7,275 nucleotides of DNA from Geobacter sp. UBA6802 (GCA_002452325.1 DKFG01000165.1:1-7275); one strand, 5' to 3'; shown: positions 1 through 7,152, counted from the stretch's first letter. Program-made: numbers and translations. The notes: generated from the letters alone by a model not told the origin.

Positions 1-25
1 ATCAAAATTTACCGGACAGTAGTGA
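1..25. mobile_element. Tip of an insertion sequence (left boundary)
   Basis: Read on the minus strand from base 25 outward, the sequence is TCACTACTGTCCGGT followed by an AT-rich stretch. The same 15 bases occur in opposite orientation at 7251-7265, and 18 of the 19 innermost bases agree between the two ends. Similarity ends abruptly on the inner side, as expected for a terminal inverted repeat whose element extends outside the window. The minus-strand gene 990 to 1 runs straight into it. I cannot assign an IS family because no transposase is visible. Confidence 0.65.
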
Positions 26-990
26 AAATGCCTATTGGTTTTGTCGTAACGTTCTGACAAGGATCGTATTGAATTTACAACGGATTCCCATTCTGTCCGC
101 TTAATCGCCGTAACCTTCCCATATTGCCAGTGATAGGCTATTAGTTTGTCCTCCGCACTCATCTGGCTATTCCAGTCAATACCCTGTTTGTGAGCAAAAA
201 AGAGTGCTGCAGTTTCAGGGCCTAATTTGCCGTTGGTATAAAATTCAATGAACCTGATTGGGATATTTTCCTGTAGGTTAAATTCCACGGTGGATTGTTT
301 AACGCTTTGTTTTTCTAGTGGTATTACGGTTGTGAGATTGGCGGGAAGTTTAATGCCTTCACTAACGGCATACTCCGAAAGCATCATGTCGGTTATCCGA
401 ATATCTGACAGGGGGATACTGGCTGGTGAGTCCACCAAATAGTGAATCCCGTTCTGAGACAGAATAATGAAATCACCAATTTTGCTCCTGATGTGTGACT
501 TGGTGTCTCTGGCTTCTGATGACGTCATGGCATGCCATCGATTATGTATGTCGTCAAAATCTTTCCATCCGCTCATTATCCATCCAACTGCCATATCAAT
601 TGAAAACTCAGCCAGATAATCAGCAAATACAGCTTTTTCTTTGAAAAGCTGGATGAAGCCACTTTCCTTAGCTTTTGTCATGTCGTAATAGTCTGGGAAG
701 AAGGTGAGTTCAAAGAGTCCCTGAATACTTACAGCCTTATATGAAAAATTGCGCTTGCGCCCATTACCAACATCGAACGCAATTTGTTTGGGAAAGGATT
801 CAGGGCTGGTTTCATTTGCGTGGCCGTGAACACTGATAATTCTGAATGATCTGGGGTGAGGAAAAAATACGCAAGGTTTTAGAATCGGGTCGGGCTTGCC
901 TGAGAATAGAATCTTGTTGCGGAGAGACTCAATACGTGGCTCAGCAGGATTTAGCCGTTCTGCTGCTTCTTGAATTGTGTAGTGTTGCAT
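1..990 (-). CDS. Partial accessory protein with HTH-like N-terminus, cut by an insertion sequence
   Basis: An open frame of 330 codons starts at ATG 990-988 and reaches the window edge without a stop. Codons after about 321 lie inside the insertion-sequence tip, so the native C-terminus is missing. The start is supported by GGAG eight bases upstream and an in-frame TAA further upstream with no other start codon between. The N-terminus (YTIQEAAERL, residues 4-13) resembles the first helix of excisionase or MerR-type helix-turn-helix proteins, but the rest of that fold is not clear. Residues 91-150 are rich in aromatic residues (FFPDYYD at 97-103, and several Trp in the segment 137-152). There is no signal peptide or obvious membrane segment. 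I do not recognise the family. It is probably the last visible gene of the six-gene run, 81 bp behind the ankyrin-like gene. Confidence 0.75.
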   Translation of the reverse strand, partial: MQHYTIQEAAERLNPAEPRIESLRNKILFSGKPDPILKPCVFFPHPRSFRIISVHGHANETSPESFPKQIAFDVGNGRKRNFSYKAVSIQGLFELTFFPDYYDMTKAKESGFIQLFKEKAVFADYLAEFSIDMAVGWIMSGWKDFDDIHNRWHAMTSSEARDTKSHIRSKIGDFIILSQNGIHYLVDSPASIPLSDIRITDMMLSEYAVSEGIKLPANLTTVIPLEKQSVKQSTVEFNLQENIPIRFIEFYTNGKLGPETAALFFAHKQGIDWNSQMSAEDKLIAYHWQYGKVTAIKRTEWESVVNSIRSLSERYDKTNRHFHYCPVNFD

Positions 991-1002
991 GTGTGCGTCT
1001 CC

Positions 1003-1012
1003 AGGTGCACCT
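1003..1012. promoter_or_regulatory. Perfect 10-bp palindrome in the intergenic gap
   Basis: AGGTGCACCT reads identically on both strands and lies 13 bp upstream of the ATG at 990. The gap of 81 bp between the ankyrin-like gene and the next gene is the largest inside the left block, so a local operator is conceivable. No convincing -35/-10 pair is visible beside it. The palindrome may be a coincidence of sequence. Confidence 0.25.
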
Positions 1013-1061
1013 ACGTCAGTGCATCTACTTATTGTCATTTCGCTGACCACCTAAGTTTTTT

Positions 1062-1796
1062 AGCAGGATGTCTATCGCACAAATTCCTGCGAATTCTGGT
1101 AATTTATCATAAACTCGGGTTTGTGCAGATTTATGAGCTGGAAAACGTGCTCTTTTACATCAGGCTCATAGCGTTCCAGCAGGTATGCGAGGGCCTCAGC
1201 CGCGTTTTTCTTGACTGAGATACAGAACTCAAGGGCAGTCAGGCGAGTATCAAGGCCATTGGCCTCACAGCGTTTAATCATTTCAATGCTTGGCAGGGCA
1301 ACGGTCAGCAGGGTATGAAATGTACCACCTTGGCCATTGGCATCGTAGAAGAGCTGTTTTTCATGCAACGGAACAAATGGGATGATGTTGCTGAAGGTGT
1401 TTTCCACCCAGGCCATCTCATCAGGATTGCAGCCAAACTGCCACCAAAAATATTCTCTACGGTTGCAATGTGGATAAAAGGCTGGAACAGTCAGCGAAAT
1501 CCCCCTGTCGAGTAATTTTTCCGCCATATCGTGTGTCTTGTATCGTAGCGCTCGAAAAAGCGGGGCGTTCTTGCCGGAATAGTCAGTCCCTTCGGGTGAC
1601 GCTCCCAGCTCAAGCAACAGTTCAGCCAAATCTTTTCGGCCTTCGGCCAGCACATAACTTAAGGGGCAGTTCTGCTCGTTGGAGGAACGCTCCAGCGATA
1701 AAACCGGCATGTTGAGGTTGGCACCATGCTTTGCAGCCTGTTTGATGCCTTCAGGAGACTCCCAGAAAAGCGCTGCCTCAAGCAGGATGTCTATCG
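1062..1796 (-). repeat. 16-bp direct repeat pair (1062-1077 and 1781-1796)
   Basis: AGCAGGATGTCTATCG occurs exactly at 1062-1077 and again at 1781-1796, 719 bp apart. The inner copy encodes the PIDILL segment (residues 193-198) of the ankyrin-like protein. The outer copy spans that gene's stop codon, where the same IDILL peptide would be read in another frame. This looks more like duplicated coding sequence of a repeat protein than a recombination site. Confidence 0.5.
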
Positions 1797-2373
1797 GTCG
1801 TCTGCAAAGATCTGGCATTATATAGGCAAATTTACTAATTTCATAATCAAACGCAGGTAGCTGCTCAATCGTTGTGTTCCAGTCTTCAGTTGCTGAAAAT
1901 AGCGTCTCCAAATATTCAGTTTTTTGGCAAAGCACCAGATTGCAGGCCAACTGGCAAAAGGACAGGTTAGAATACCTTCCTTCAGAGATATACGGGAGGA
2001 TTTGGTCAATATCTCTATAGCCATGCTCACTATCGCTGAAGCCTGCGATGAACAGGCCTTTGGCTACGGGGCTAAATCTTCCCCAGTTTGGCAGTACCGC
2101 GCCAGTCATACCAAACAGGCCAGCTGTCCAGGCGTGACGTTCCAGTGCCGTCAACCAGTCTTGCTGATAGCCTGGCTGATTCAATAGCAGTTGATTATTG
2201 CTTAATTGAGTCCACCCCTGGTTCAAAGGCTTTTCTCGGTGATTAGCACCACCCTGCATACATCTGGTGGCATAGCGGTCAAAAATCCAGCGGAACCAGC
2301 CAAAAGGCTCAACCGGTTCTGCTGATGCAAGAAACGTAAGTCTCTCAGCAATGATGTCGTTTTGTTCAGTCAT
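1072..2373 (-). CDS. Ankyrin-like repeat protein
   Basis: A 433-residue soluble protein. Residues 236-260 (CPLSYVLAEGRKDLAELLLELGA and following) closely follow the ankyrin helix-turn-helix pattern, and 270-292 (APLF...AEKLLDRGISL) is a second unit. A weaker unit lies at about 379-405 (TALEF...ALAYLLERYEPD). Ankyrin repeats bind partner proteins, so a scaffold or adaptor role is inferred; no enzymatic motif is seen. The first 150 residues are Trp-rich and not recognised. The start is supported by GGAGA eight bases upstream, and the gene begins 18 bp after the phosphatase gene. The C-terminus is suspicious: a different frame continues past the stop at 1072 to a TAG at 1027-1025 and encodes CAIDILLKNLGGQ, itself ankyrin-like, so the gene may carry a small indel near its end. 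Confidence 0.8.
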   Translation of the reverse strand: MTEQNDIIAERLTFLASAEPVEPFGWFRWIFDRYATRCMQGGANHREKPLNQGWTQLSNNQLLLNQPGYQQDWLTALERHAWTAGLFGMTGAVLPNWGRFSPVAKGLFIAGFSDSEHGYRDIDQILPYISEGRYSNLSFCQLACNLVLCQKTEYLETLFSATEDWNTTIEQLPAFDYEISKFAYIMPDLCRRPIDILLEAALFWESPEGIKQAAKHGANLNMPVLSLERSSNEQNCPLSYVLAEGRKDLAELLLELGASPEGTDYSGKNAPLFRALRYKTHDMAEKLLDRGISLTVPAFYPHCNRREYFWWQFGCNPDEMAWVENTFSNIIPFVPLHEKQLFYDANGQGGTFHTLLTVALPSIEMIKRCEANGLDTRLTALEFCISVKKNAAEALAYLLERYEPDVKEHVFQLINLHKPEFMINYQNSQEFVR

Positions 2374-2391
2374 TACCGGTTCTCCATAAAG

Positions 2392-3078
2392 TTACCACTC
2401 CGCTTTGCGGTCAATCCAGGGCTGCATCGTCAGTTCCATCGTCTCAAGATTTAAGGAAACCAAATTGCCGTGAACAGGTTGCTGGTTGGTAAAGGCTCCG
2501 TTGTCCAGGTAGATGATCTGCTGGTTGAGTGACTGGCTGATCTCTCCAACGCTTTTGATGCGATGTCCGCAGATAACACGGCGTTGCATTTTGTTGCCAT
2601 CTTCCGGGAGAACGGTGCTCCCCCAAGCCATATGCTCAACCGGGGTGTCATTGATCGGGTCATTAAGCCCCAGATGGATTCCAGCATGTACCAGTATAAA
2701 CTCACCATCTTCATAGCAGTACGGCAGGCCAGCCAGAAATTTTCGATAGCGAAGCGGAATATCGCCAGGCTGTTTCACCCCAAAGCTGAACAAAGTCTTC
2801 TGTCCCCAGTTTTTTACCCACTGACAGGAAAAGAGATCATGATCCTGTGAAAGGTTGCGGATCAGCATATCTTCATGGTTGCCGCGAAGTGGCCGCAGAT
2901 CATAGCCAGCTTCCTGCATGCTGATGATGATGTCCAGCACACCTTTGCTGTCAGGGCCACGATCAATGTAGTCACCCAGCAGGTAGATCCGGTCGTTAGG
3001 CTTTGGGCTGATCTGGTCAATCAGCGCCTGCAGGGTCTGTGATCCACCATGTATGTCGCCAATTGCGTAGCGGGTCAT
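2392..3078 (-). CDS. PPP-family metallophosphatase (serine/threonine protein phosphatase-like)
   Basis: A 228-residue enzyme of the PPP metallophosphoesterase type, close in length to phage lambda phosphatase and E. coli PrpA/PrpB. All signature motifs are visible: GDIHG at 7-11, GDYIDRG at 35-41, GNHE at 66-69, LVHAG at 129-133 and GHR at 171-173. These supply the metal ligands (D8, H10, D36, N67, H131, H172) and the catalytic histidine (H68). Such enzymes use a dinuclear metal centre to hydrolyse phosphate monoesters, usually on phosphoproteins; ApaH-type dinucleotide hydrolases share the fold, so the substrate is open. It is predicted to be cytoplasmic, with no signal peptide. An AGGA element precedes the ATG. 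The gene lies 19 bp behind the DUF932 gene and 18 bp ahead of the ankyrin-like gene. No kinase is seen in the window. Confidence 0.92.
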   Translation of the reverse strand: MTRYAIGDIHGGSQTLQALIDQISPKPNDRIYLLGDYIDRGPDSKGVLDIIISMQEAGYDLRPLRGNHEDMLIRNLSQDHDLFSCQWVKNWGQKTLFSFGVKQPGDIPLRYRKFLAGLPYCYEDGEFILVHAGIHLGLNDPINDTPVEHMAWGSTVLPEDGNKMQRRVICGHRIKSVGEISQSLNQQIIYLDNGAFTNQQPVHGNLVSLNLETMELTMQPWIDRKAEW

Positions 3079-3097
3079 TATCCATTCCTACAAATGG

Positions 3098-4114
3098 TTA
3101 CTTGCATTTACCGAGTAACGCGACCAGATCAGGGATCTGTTGTTTCCACTCAAGCTGCTCTTGAACATCACGACGCTCTTTTGCAAGCCACGACAAGGAC
3201 TGACTGACAGCATAGATGGTATCTCCAGGTAAAACTGCACCCGGAACCTTGCTTTTATTGATAACGGCCTTTTCAGTTGGCTTGCCCTTCTCAAACGGAT
3301 CAGCAATTTCAACATCCACCCCGGTTCTGGTTATGTGCCAAGTCCTTACCGCTGCTTTAACTCCCCATTTTTTCGCAAGATGCTCGTCAGTCCACTTTTT
3401 GAGTTTGCTCTCACTTACTGGACTGTTGCGCCATTTATGAAACATTTTGCGCTCGTTAGTAGTTGCGGCAATTCCACCGTTAAGTACGGTCACAATGTCA
3501 TTCAGTTCCATAGCTTGGTTGTGCCGACTTTTATAATATGAGTCTGCAACACCAACAATCAGTCCATTTGAACAGATGAATCTAAGCCAGCCGATGACTG
3601 ACATGAACTTCATGCTGCCTTCAACTGAGTTGAAACATTCCAGCCTCAGTCCCATTTCATCACCTTCAGCCATCTTCATATTGAATTGCTTTGGAAAGAT
3701 GAGCCCTAGCCGCATGCGTTCGCCGTATTCAGTGATGTCGAGTTCTGCACTGACCTCATCAGGATGTATCTTGGCAATTTCCATCGCCTTGATAGCCTCT
3801 TGAAGCAACGTTCTATGTTGGATTAGCGAATACTGTTTGGAGACGATACCAACCGGAATCTCTGCTTCGATGTTTTTTAATGGCATCCTGACGATGACAT
3901 CGTAGTTACGGTTAAAACCGGCAGGTAGAGGCTCTAAAAACAGATTGTCTTCACCAAAGTTTTGGGCAGGTAACAGTGCAGGCCCAAAAGTTCTTCGCTC
4001 GAATGCAGGAATGAATTCTTTGATCTGATCTAGCGGACCACGATAAGTAGTAACTGGAGACGACAGCCATTTTTTGTAATCATGTGTGATAGAAACTTGG
4101 GGGATCGGATTCAT
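3098..4114 (-). CDS. DUF932 domain protein (plasmid/phage-like)
   Basis: A 338-residue protein with the hallmarks of DUF932: SKQYSLIQH at 92-100, then CFNSVEGSMKF at 160-170 leading into WLRFICSNGLIVG at 176-188 and an RH pair at 197-198. A C-terminal AVSQSLSWLA segment (302-311) matches the usual late helix of the family. DUF932 includes the UPF0380 proteins of E. coli cryptic prophages (YafZ, YfjQ) and many plasmid and integrative-element proteins. The biochemical function is unknown to me; a role in DNA handling is only suggested by context. A strong GGAGG lies five bases ahead of the ATG, right after the stop of the preceding gene (9 bp gap). It is the clearest sign that this block belongs to a mobile or island region. 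Confidence 0.88.
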   Translation of the reverse strand: MNPIPQVSITHDYKKWLSSPVTTYRGPLDQIKEFIPAFERRTFGPALLPAQNFGEDNLFLEPLPAGFNRNYDVIVRMPLKNIEAEIPVGIVSKQYSLIQHRTLLQEAIKAMEIAKIHPDEVSAELDITEYGERMRLGLIFPKQFNMKMAEGDEMGLRLECFNSVEGSMKFMSVIGWLRFICSNGLIVGVADSYYKSRHNQAMELNDIVTVLNGGIAATTNERKMFHKWRNSPVSESKLKKWTDEHLAKKWGVKAAVRTWHITRTGVDVEIADPFEKGKPTEKAVINKSKVPGAVLPGDTIYAVSQSLSWLAKERRDVQEQLEWKQQIPDLVALLGKCK

Positions 4115-4123
4115 TAGAGCCTC

Positions 4124-4549
4124 CTATTTGTCCGTATATGACAGACCATTTCTTCCATAGTGACCAAAATAGCTTCGAGCAAGCAGCTCATCATACGAGG
4201 TAATTTGAAGAGCCGCTTCTGGAACCAGATCTTGTAACAATGACACACCCTGATCGTATCGCTGTCTTGGAAGGTCATCACTGTGAAGTCGCTCACGATC
4301 AAGGATAATTTGCTCTTCTATATGCTCAAATAGTTTGTATGGGAGCTTTTCTATTGTTTCAGCCAAGGAGGCGGTACCTGGAAATGGTGGCATCATGACA
4401 TCTGAGCCGTAGCCTCTATGGAATATTGATGATGCAATGGCATAGCGATACCACGCATATCCTTCGTCCAATCTGATGTAATCGTCGAGGCTGCGTATCG
4501 CTTGTTCTATTCTCTGATGTTCTTCTGGTGTGGGTTTATGTAAGTTCAT
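4124..4549 (-). CDS. Small hypothetical protein (141 aa)
   Basis: I do not recognise this family. It is a 141-residue, charged, predicted soluble protein with an aromatic stretch (YAWYRYAIASSIFHRGYG, 31-48), a Pro-rich turn (MMPPFPG, 52-58) and mostly helical segments at 8-28, 62-90 and 98-110. There are no cysteines, no signal peptide and no membrane segment. The start ATG at 4549 has AGAGG eight bases upstream, formed partly by the stop codon of the preceding gene. With gaps of 11 bp before and 9 bp after, it is surely co-transcribed with the 319-residue protein and the DUF932 gene, and may act with one of them; that is inference from position only. Confidence 0.8.
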   Translation of the reverse strand: MNLHKPTPEEHQRIEQAIRSLDDYIRLDEGYAWYRYAIASSIFHRGYGSDVMMPPFPGTASLAETIEKLPYKLFEHIEEQIILDRERLHSDDLPRQRYDQGVSLLQDLVPEAALQITSYDELLARSYFGHYGRNGLSYTDK

Positions 4550-4560
4550 CTATTTAGCCT

Positions 4561-5520
4561 CTAGTGGCCTGAAGGTATGGGCTCAATGCTCCCCATCCAG
4601 TCCAGCCAGTCTCTGTCCTGCCTGACTGTACTGTAGCGAAGCCGTCTGCGGATGATCATATCATGGGCAATGTCCTCGTTTGTTTTGAAGTTGCTGGTTG
4701 CATATTCTCGAGGAATTCTCATCATTCTGGATAGCTGTGACCAGGTATCATCGCTTATTATCTCATTGCGCCAATCTGGGTTTTGTCGTTGGAGGTCGTA
4801 AAACCAGTGATTGACAAATGTAAGTGCGGTTTCTGCTGCTTGCTGTCTGGTCGTTATATATGGCCCCATACTGCTGACAACGCTGTATCCATAAACAGGC
4901 CATTGCTCTTCCTCAAATTCTTCACCAGGTAACGTGTCTATAACCATCTCAAGGCAAAGGCACTCAACTCCGCTCAAGCCTGCAAGCTGTGATTTGGCGT
5001 CAGTAGGGCTACTCACTGCAGAGTGATGTAAGCGGTCAGCAACCAGTTCAAGCAGATACTTCTCACCACCTTCGCCACCATACATTGCCACAGTAACAGG
5101 TTCTAATCCCAGTTCTCTCCAGCGCTTTAACTCTGCTGTATAAGTTCTACCTTTGCGTGAAACCGCTTCTGGGTAGTAGACAGGATGCAACCATTTCACC
5201 CGTTTGTATGCATTGCAGGCTTCAAAGGGGCAACCAGCCGCACGGCCAAGATCACCAGCTACCAGATGCAGAAAGGACGCGTCACAAAACGAATACCTGC
5301 TTGCAGCATCAATTTCCCTGAAGGCCTCCAGAATGCGCCCGGAATGGGCGTATAAAATGGCAGATTTTATTTTTGAGAGTAGAATTTCACGGTCAGTCAG
5401 ATTGTTTGCAGCTTTACATTGCATACAGTGGTTTTGTTCACAGGTACCGGCATTTTGGAATTCATCAAGCAGTTGCTGCTCGATAAGGGCAAGATCTGCA
5501 TTAGCATGGTAACCGATCAT
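4561..5520 (-). CDS. Hypothetical protein with N-terminal Cys cluster (319 aa)
   Basis: First gene of the left block. I do not recognise the family. Residues 27-35 read CEQNHCMQC, with C27, H31, C32 and C35, a plausible zinc or iron-sulfur site, although no second cysteine pair of a classic zinc ribbon follows immediately; C79, C97 and C102 are further candidates. Residues 45-125 look helical and TPR-like (ALA-type spacing around ILEAFREIDAASRYSF). An acidic patch EEFEEEQ sits at 200-206, and the C-terminus is Arg/Trp-rich (MIIRRRLRY at 288-296, DWLDWMG at 304-310). It is predicted to be cytoplasmic. The start is supported by GGAGA seven bases upstream, inside a hairpin. The next gene follows after 11 bp. 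Confidence 0.82.
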   Translation of the reverse strand: MIGYHANADLALIEQQLLDEFQNAGTCEQNHCMQCKAANNLTDREILLSKIKSAILYAHSGRILEAFREIDAASRYSFCDASFLHLVAGDLGRAAGCPFEACNAYKRVKWLHPVYYPEAVSRKGRTYTAELKRWRELGLEPVTVAMYGGEGGEKYLLELVADRLHHSAVSSPTDAKSQLAGLSGVECLCLEMVIDTLPGEEFEEEQWPVYGYSVVSSMGPYITTRQQAAETALTFVNHWFYDLQRQNPDWRNEIISDDTWSQLSRMMRIPREYATSNFKTNEDIAHDMIIRRRLRYSTVRQDRDWLDWMGSIEPIPSGH

Positions 5521-5529
5521 GACTTTTCT

Positions 5530-5546
5530 CCATTTTCATAAAATGG
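5530..5546 (-). promoter_or_regulatory. Hairpin overlapping the ribosome binding site of the six-gene run
   Basis: On the minus strand CCATTTT-ATG-AAAATGG forms a perfect 7-bp inverted repeat with a 3-base loop. Its last two G residues are the start of GGAGA, the ribosome binding site of the ATG at 5520. Folding in mRNA would partly hide this site; as DNA the palindrome could be an operator just downstream of the promoter. The loop also contains an AUG that opens a 12-codon frame overlapping the main start in another frame. The stem is AT-rich and would be weak. Confidence 0.4.
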
Positions 5547-5565
5547 TAGCTTGGCTGGTAGAACT

Positions 5566-5574
5566 AGCATAGCA
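5566..5574 (-). promoter_or_regulatory. Possible extended -10 promoter for the six-gene run
   Basis: TGCTATGCT on the minus strand fits an extended -10 (TG-N-TATGCT; four of six bases match TATAAT). It would start transcription about 40 bases ahead of the ATG at 5520. A TTGTCA hexamer at 5588-5583 resembles a -35 but is too close for this -10, so the pairing is imperfect. The 153-bp spacer is the only sizeable non-coding stretch in the window and the natural place for a promoter. Confidence 0.3.
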
Positions 5575-5673
5575 CAGTGGTATGACAAGATATGTCCTGT
5601 TGGAAATTTTCGCCTTTGTGTAGCTTTATTTTACCGCTTGCCCCTCCCCAAAGAGCGTCATAGGTCTGCTTTT

Positions 5674-6906
5674 TTATTTAACCGCCACATTCCTGATCCC
5701 CTCCGGTCGCCAGGCCGGTGAAATAACGTGGGACCCTTTTTCTTCTGTCTGCAGCAGGCTGCCGTAGGTTACGGTGAAATCACCCAGCTTGTTGTTCACT
5801 GCATCCATGGCCTGGGTCATCTTTGCCTTTCGTTGTTCTTCCGGGAATAGTGGCAATTGTTGGTTGTGATGCTGCAGGTTGGAAAGGCTTATTCCCAGCA
5901 GCCTGACCCTCTGACCAATCTCGATGCTGTTCAGTATAACCGTTGCAGCCTTGTAGATCTCATCACTCTGGTTGATATAACTGCTCAAGGTTTCCTGCTT
6001 GCTGGCATTGGAGAAGTAATCTGCAAACCTGATATAGAGGGTGACGGTCTTGCCTGTGACTCCATATCTTCTGGCCCTGCGTCCCACCATCTCTGACAGC
6101 TGCAGCAGGTATTTCTGGATATCCTCTCTGGTATCAACATCTCTCCTAAGAGTCATGGAGTGACCGACGCTCTTGACCTCGTCATCCTCTTCTTGGGGTA
6201 TCACCGGACTGTGATCGATCCCCTGCCCCCATGCCTTATAGCGTTTGCCCATGATGCCAAACTTACGGGTCAGCAGTTCCTCGTTTGCTCTGCCAAGCTG
6301 ACCACAGTTTCGGATACTGAGCAGATTCAGGTGGCGCTCCATCTTCTTACCGATACCGCACAGCTCACCTATTGCCATGGTTTCCAACACCCTGCTGACT
6401 TCTTCAGGTTTGATGACAGTCAGACCATCCGGCTTCTGCATGTCTGAGGCCAGTTTGGCCAGTAGTTTATTTGGGGCAATGCCTATAGAACAGGTAATGC
6501 CAAAGCTTTGCCTGATCTGTGCTTTCAGCAGATAGGCGATACGTTCAGCAGAACCAAACAGTTGCAGGGAGTGTGTAACATCCAGCCAAGCTTCATCAAT
6601 TGAGAATACTTCTACCAGGGGTGTGTACTGCCGCATCATCTCAATGATCCTGCTGCTGGTGTAGGTGTACTTCTTGTTATCTCCCACCACAAAGATCAGT
6701 TGGGGACAGACCTTGAGTGCCTCCCATTTGGCCATACCGGTCTTGACACCGAATGCGCGTGCTTCGTAGCTTGATGTGGTGATGACGGTTCTGCCGTGAC
6801 TACCGATGACGGCAATAGGTTTACCCCGAAGTTCAGGGTTGGCCTGTTGTTCAACAGAGGCAAAGAAGGCGTTCATGTCGATATGCATGACAATACGATG
6901 TTGCAT
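5674..6906 (-). CDS. dinB: Y-family translesion DNA polymerase (DinB/Pol IV-like)
   Basis: A complete 410-residue Y-family polymerase that copies damaged DNA with low fidelity. The palm carries the catalytic acidic residues D10 (HIDMNAFFASVEQ, 8-20) and D104/E105 (FSIDEAWLDV, 101-110). F15 sits at the steric-gate position that excludes ribonucleotides. YEAR (47-50) and SIGIAPNKLLAKLASD (140-155) are typical finger and palm motifs. A helix-hairpin-helix lies in the thumb (ELCGIGKKMERHL, 181-193), and the little-finger domain follows from about 243. QLPLF at 350-354 is a textbook sliding-clamp binding motif, followed by a C-terminal tail ending near residue 410. The gene is 6 bp behind the 79-residue gene with only a weak ribosome binding site, so translation is probably coupled. 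Upstream LexA-like remains suggest SOS control originally. It appears intact although its cassette is truncated. Confidence 0.95.
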   Translation of the reverse strand: MQHRIVMHIDMNAFFASVEQQANPELRGKPIAVIGSHGRTVITTSSYEARAFGVKTGMAKWEALKVCPQLIFVVGDNKKYTYTSSRIIEMMRQYTPLVEVFSIDEAWLDVTHSLQLFGSAERIAYLLKAQIRQSFGITCSIGIAPNKLLAKLASDMQKPDGLTVIKPEEVSRVLETMAIGELCGIGKKMERHLNLLSIRNCGQLGRANEELLTRKFGIMGKRYKAWGQGIDHSPVIPQEEDDEVKSVGHSMTLRRDVDTREDIQKYLLQLSEMVGRRARRYGVTGKTVTLYIRFADYFSNASKQETLSSYINQSDEIYKAATVILNSIEIGQRVRLLGISLSNLQHHNQQLPLFPEEQRKAKMTQAMDAVNNKLGDFTVTYGSLLQTEEKGSHVISPAWRPEGIRNVAVK

Positions 6907-6912
6907 TAGGGG

Positions 6913-7152
6913 CTACTCGGTTGGATGGTTCTGGATAGTCCAGGATTGGTCAATTGGATTAAAAACCAGCTCATACAGTGCTTCACCATCACTTACGGCG
7001 TAGTGCAGAAGTTGAGTGCTGCCGATGCTATCTTTCCAATGGTAGGTAGTTTCAGTAATCTTATGCTGCTGACGGTTCAGTTCAAACCAGACAGGTCTGG
7101 CTTTTTTGCCTGGTTCAAAGACCACGGCTATCCGTACAGGTGCGCCAGACAT
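6913..7152 (-). CDS. Small conserved-looking partner of the polymerase (79 aa)
   Basis: A 79-residue protein with a compact, beta-strand-like pattern: RPVWFEL (19-25), ITETTYHWKD (32-41), LLHYAVSDGEALYELVFN (48-65) and a final QSWTI. Its ATG (7152-7150) shares its first base with the TAA of the upstream LexA-like gene, and it ends 6 bp before the polymerase start, so it sits in the middle of a tightly coupled cassette. Alternating strands with W22, W38 and W71 recall the small domains encoded beside Y-family polymerases in some bacteria (such as DUF6504), but this resemblance is from memory and unproven. A supporting role in translesion synthesis is inferred from position only. Confidence 0.75.
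   Translation of the reverse strand: MSGAPVRIAVVFEPGKKARPVWFELNRQQHKITETTYHWKDSIGSTQLLHYAVSDGEALYELVFNPIDQSWTIQNHPTE

Noticed and set aside
248..1218. Short plus-strand open frames in the left kilobase
   Set aside because: The minus strand is open for 330 codons with a good start, and the short plus frames overlap each other and read as shadows.
5204..5512. Plus-strand open frame of 102 codons
   Set aside because: Fully antisense to the 319-aa gene, with no ribosome binding site or recognisable protein pattern.
5521..5673. LexA operator of the CTGT-N8-ACAG type ahead of the six-gene run
   Set aside because: Only a half-site-like CTGTGCTA is present; no matching second half at the right spacing.
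5521..5680. Rho-independent terminator after dinB
   Set aside because: No GC-rich hairpin followed by a T-run on the minus strand is visible; read-through into the six-gene run is possible.
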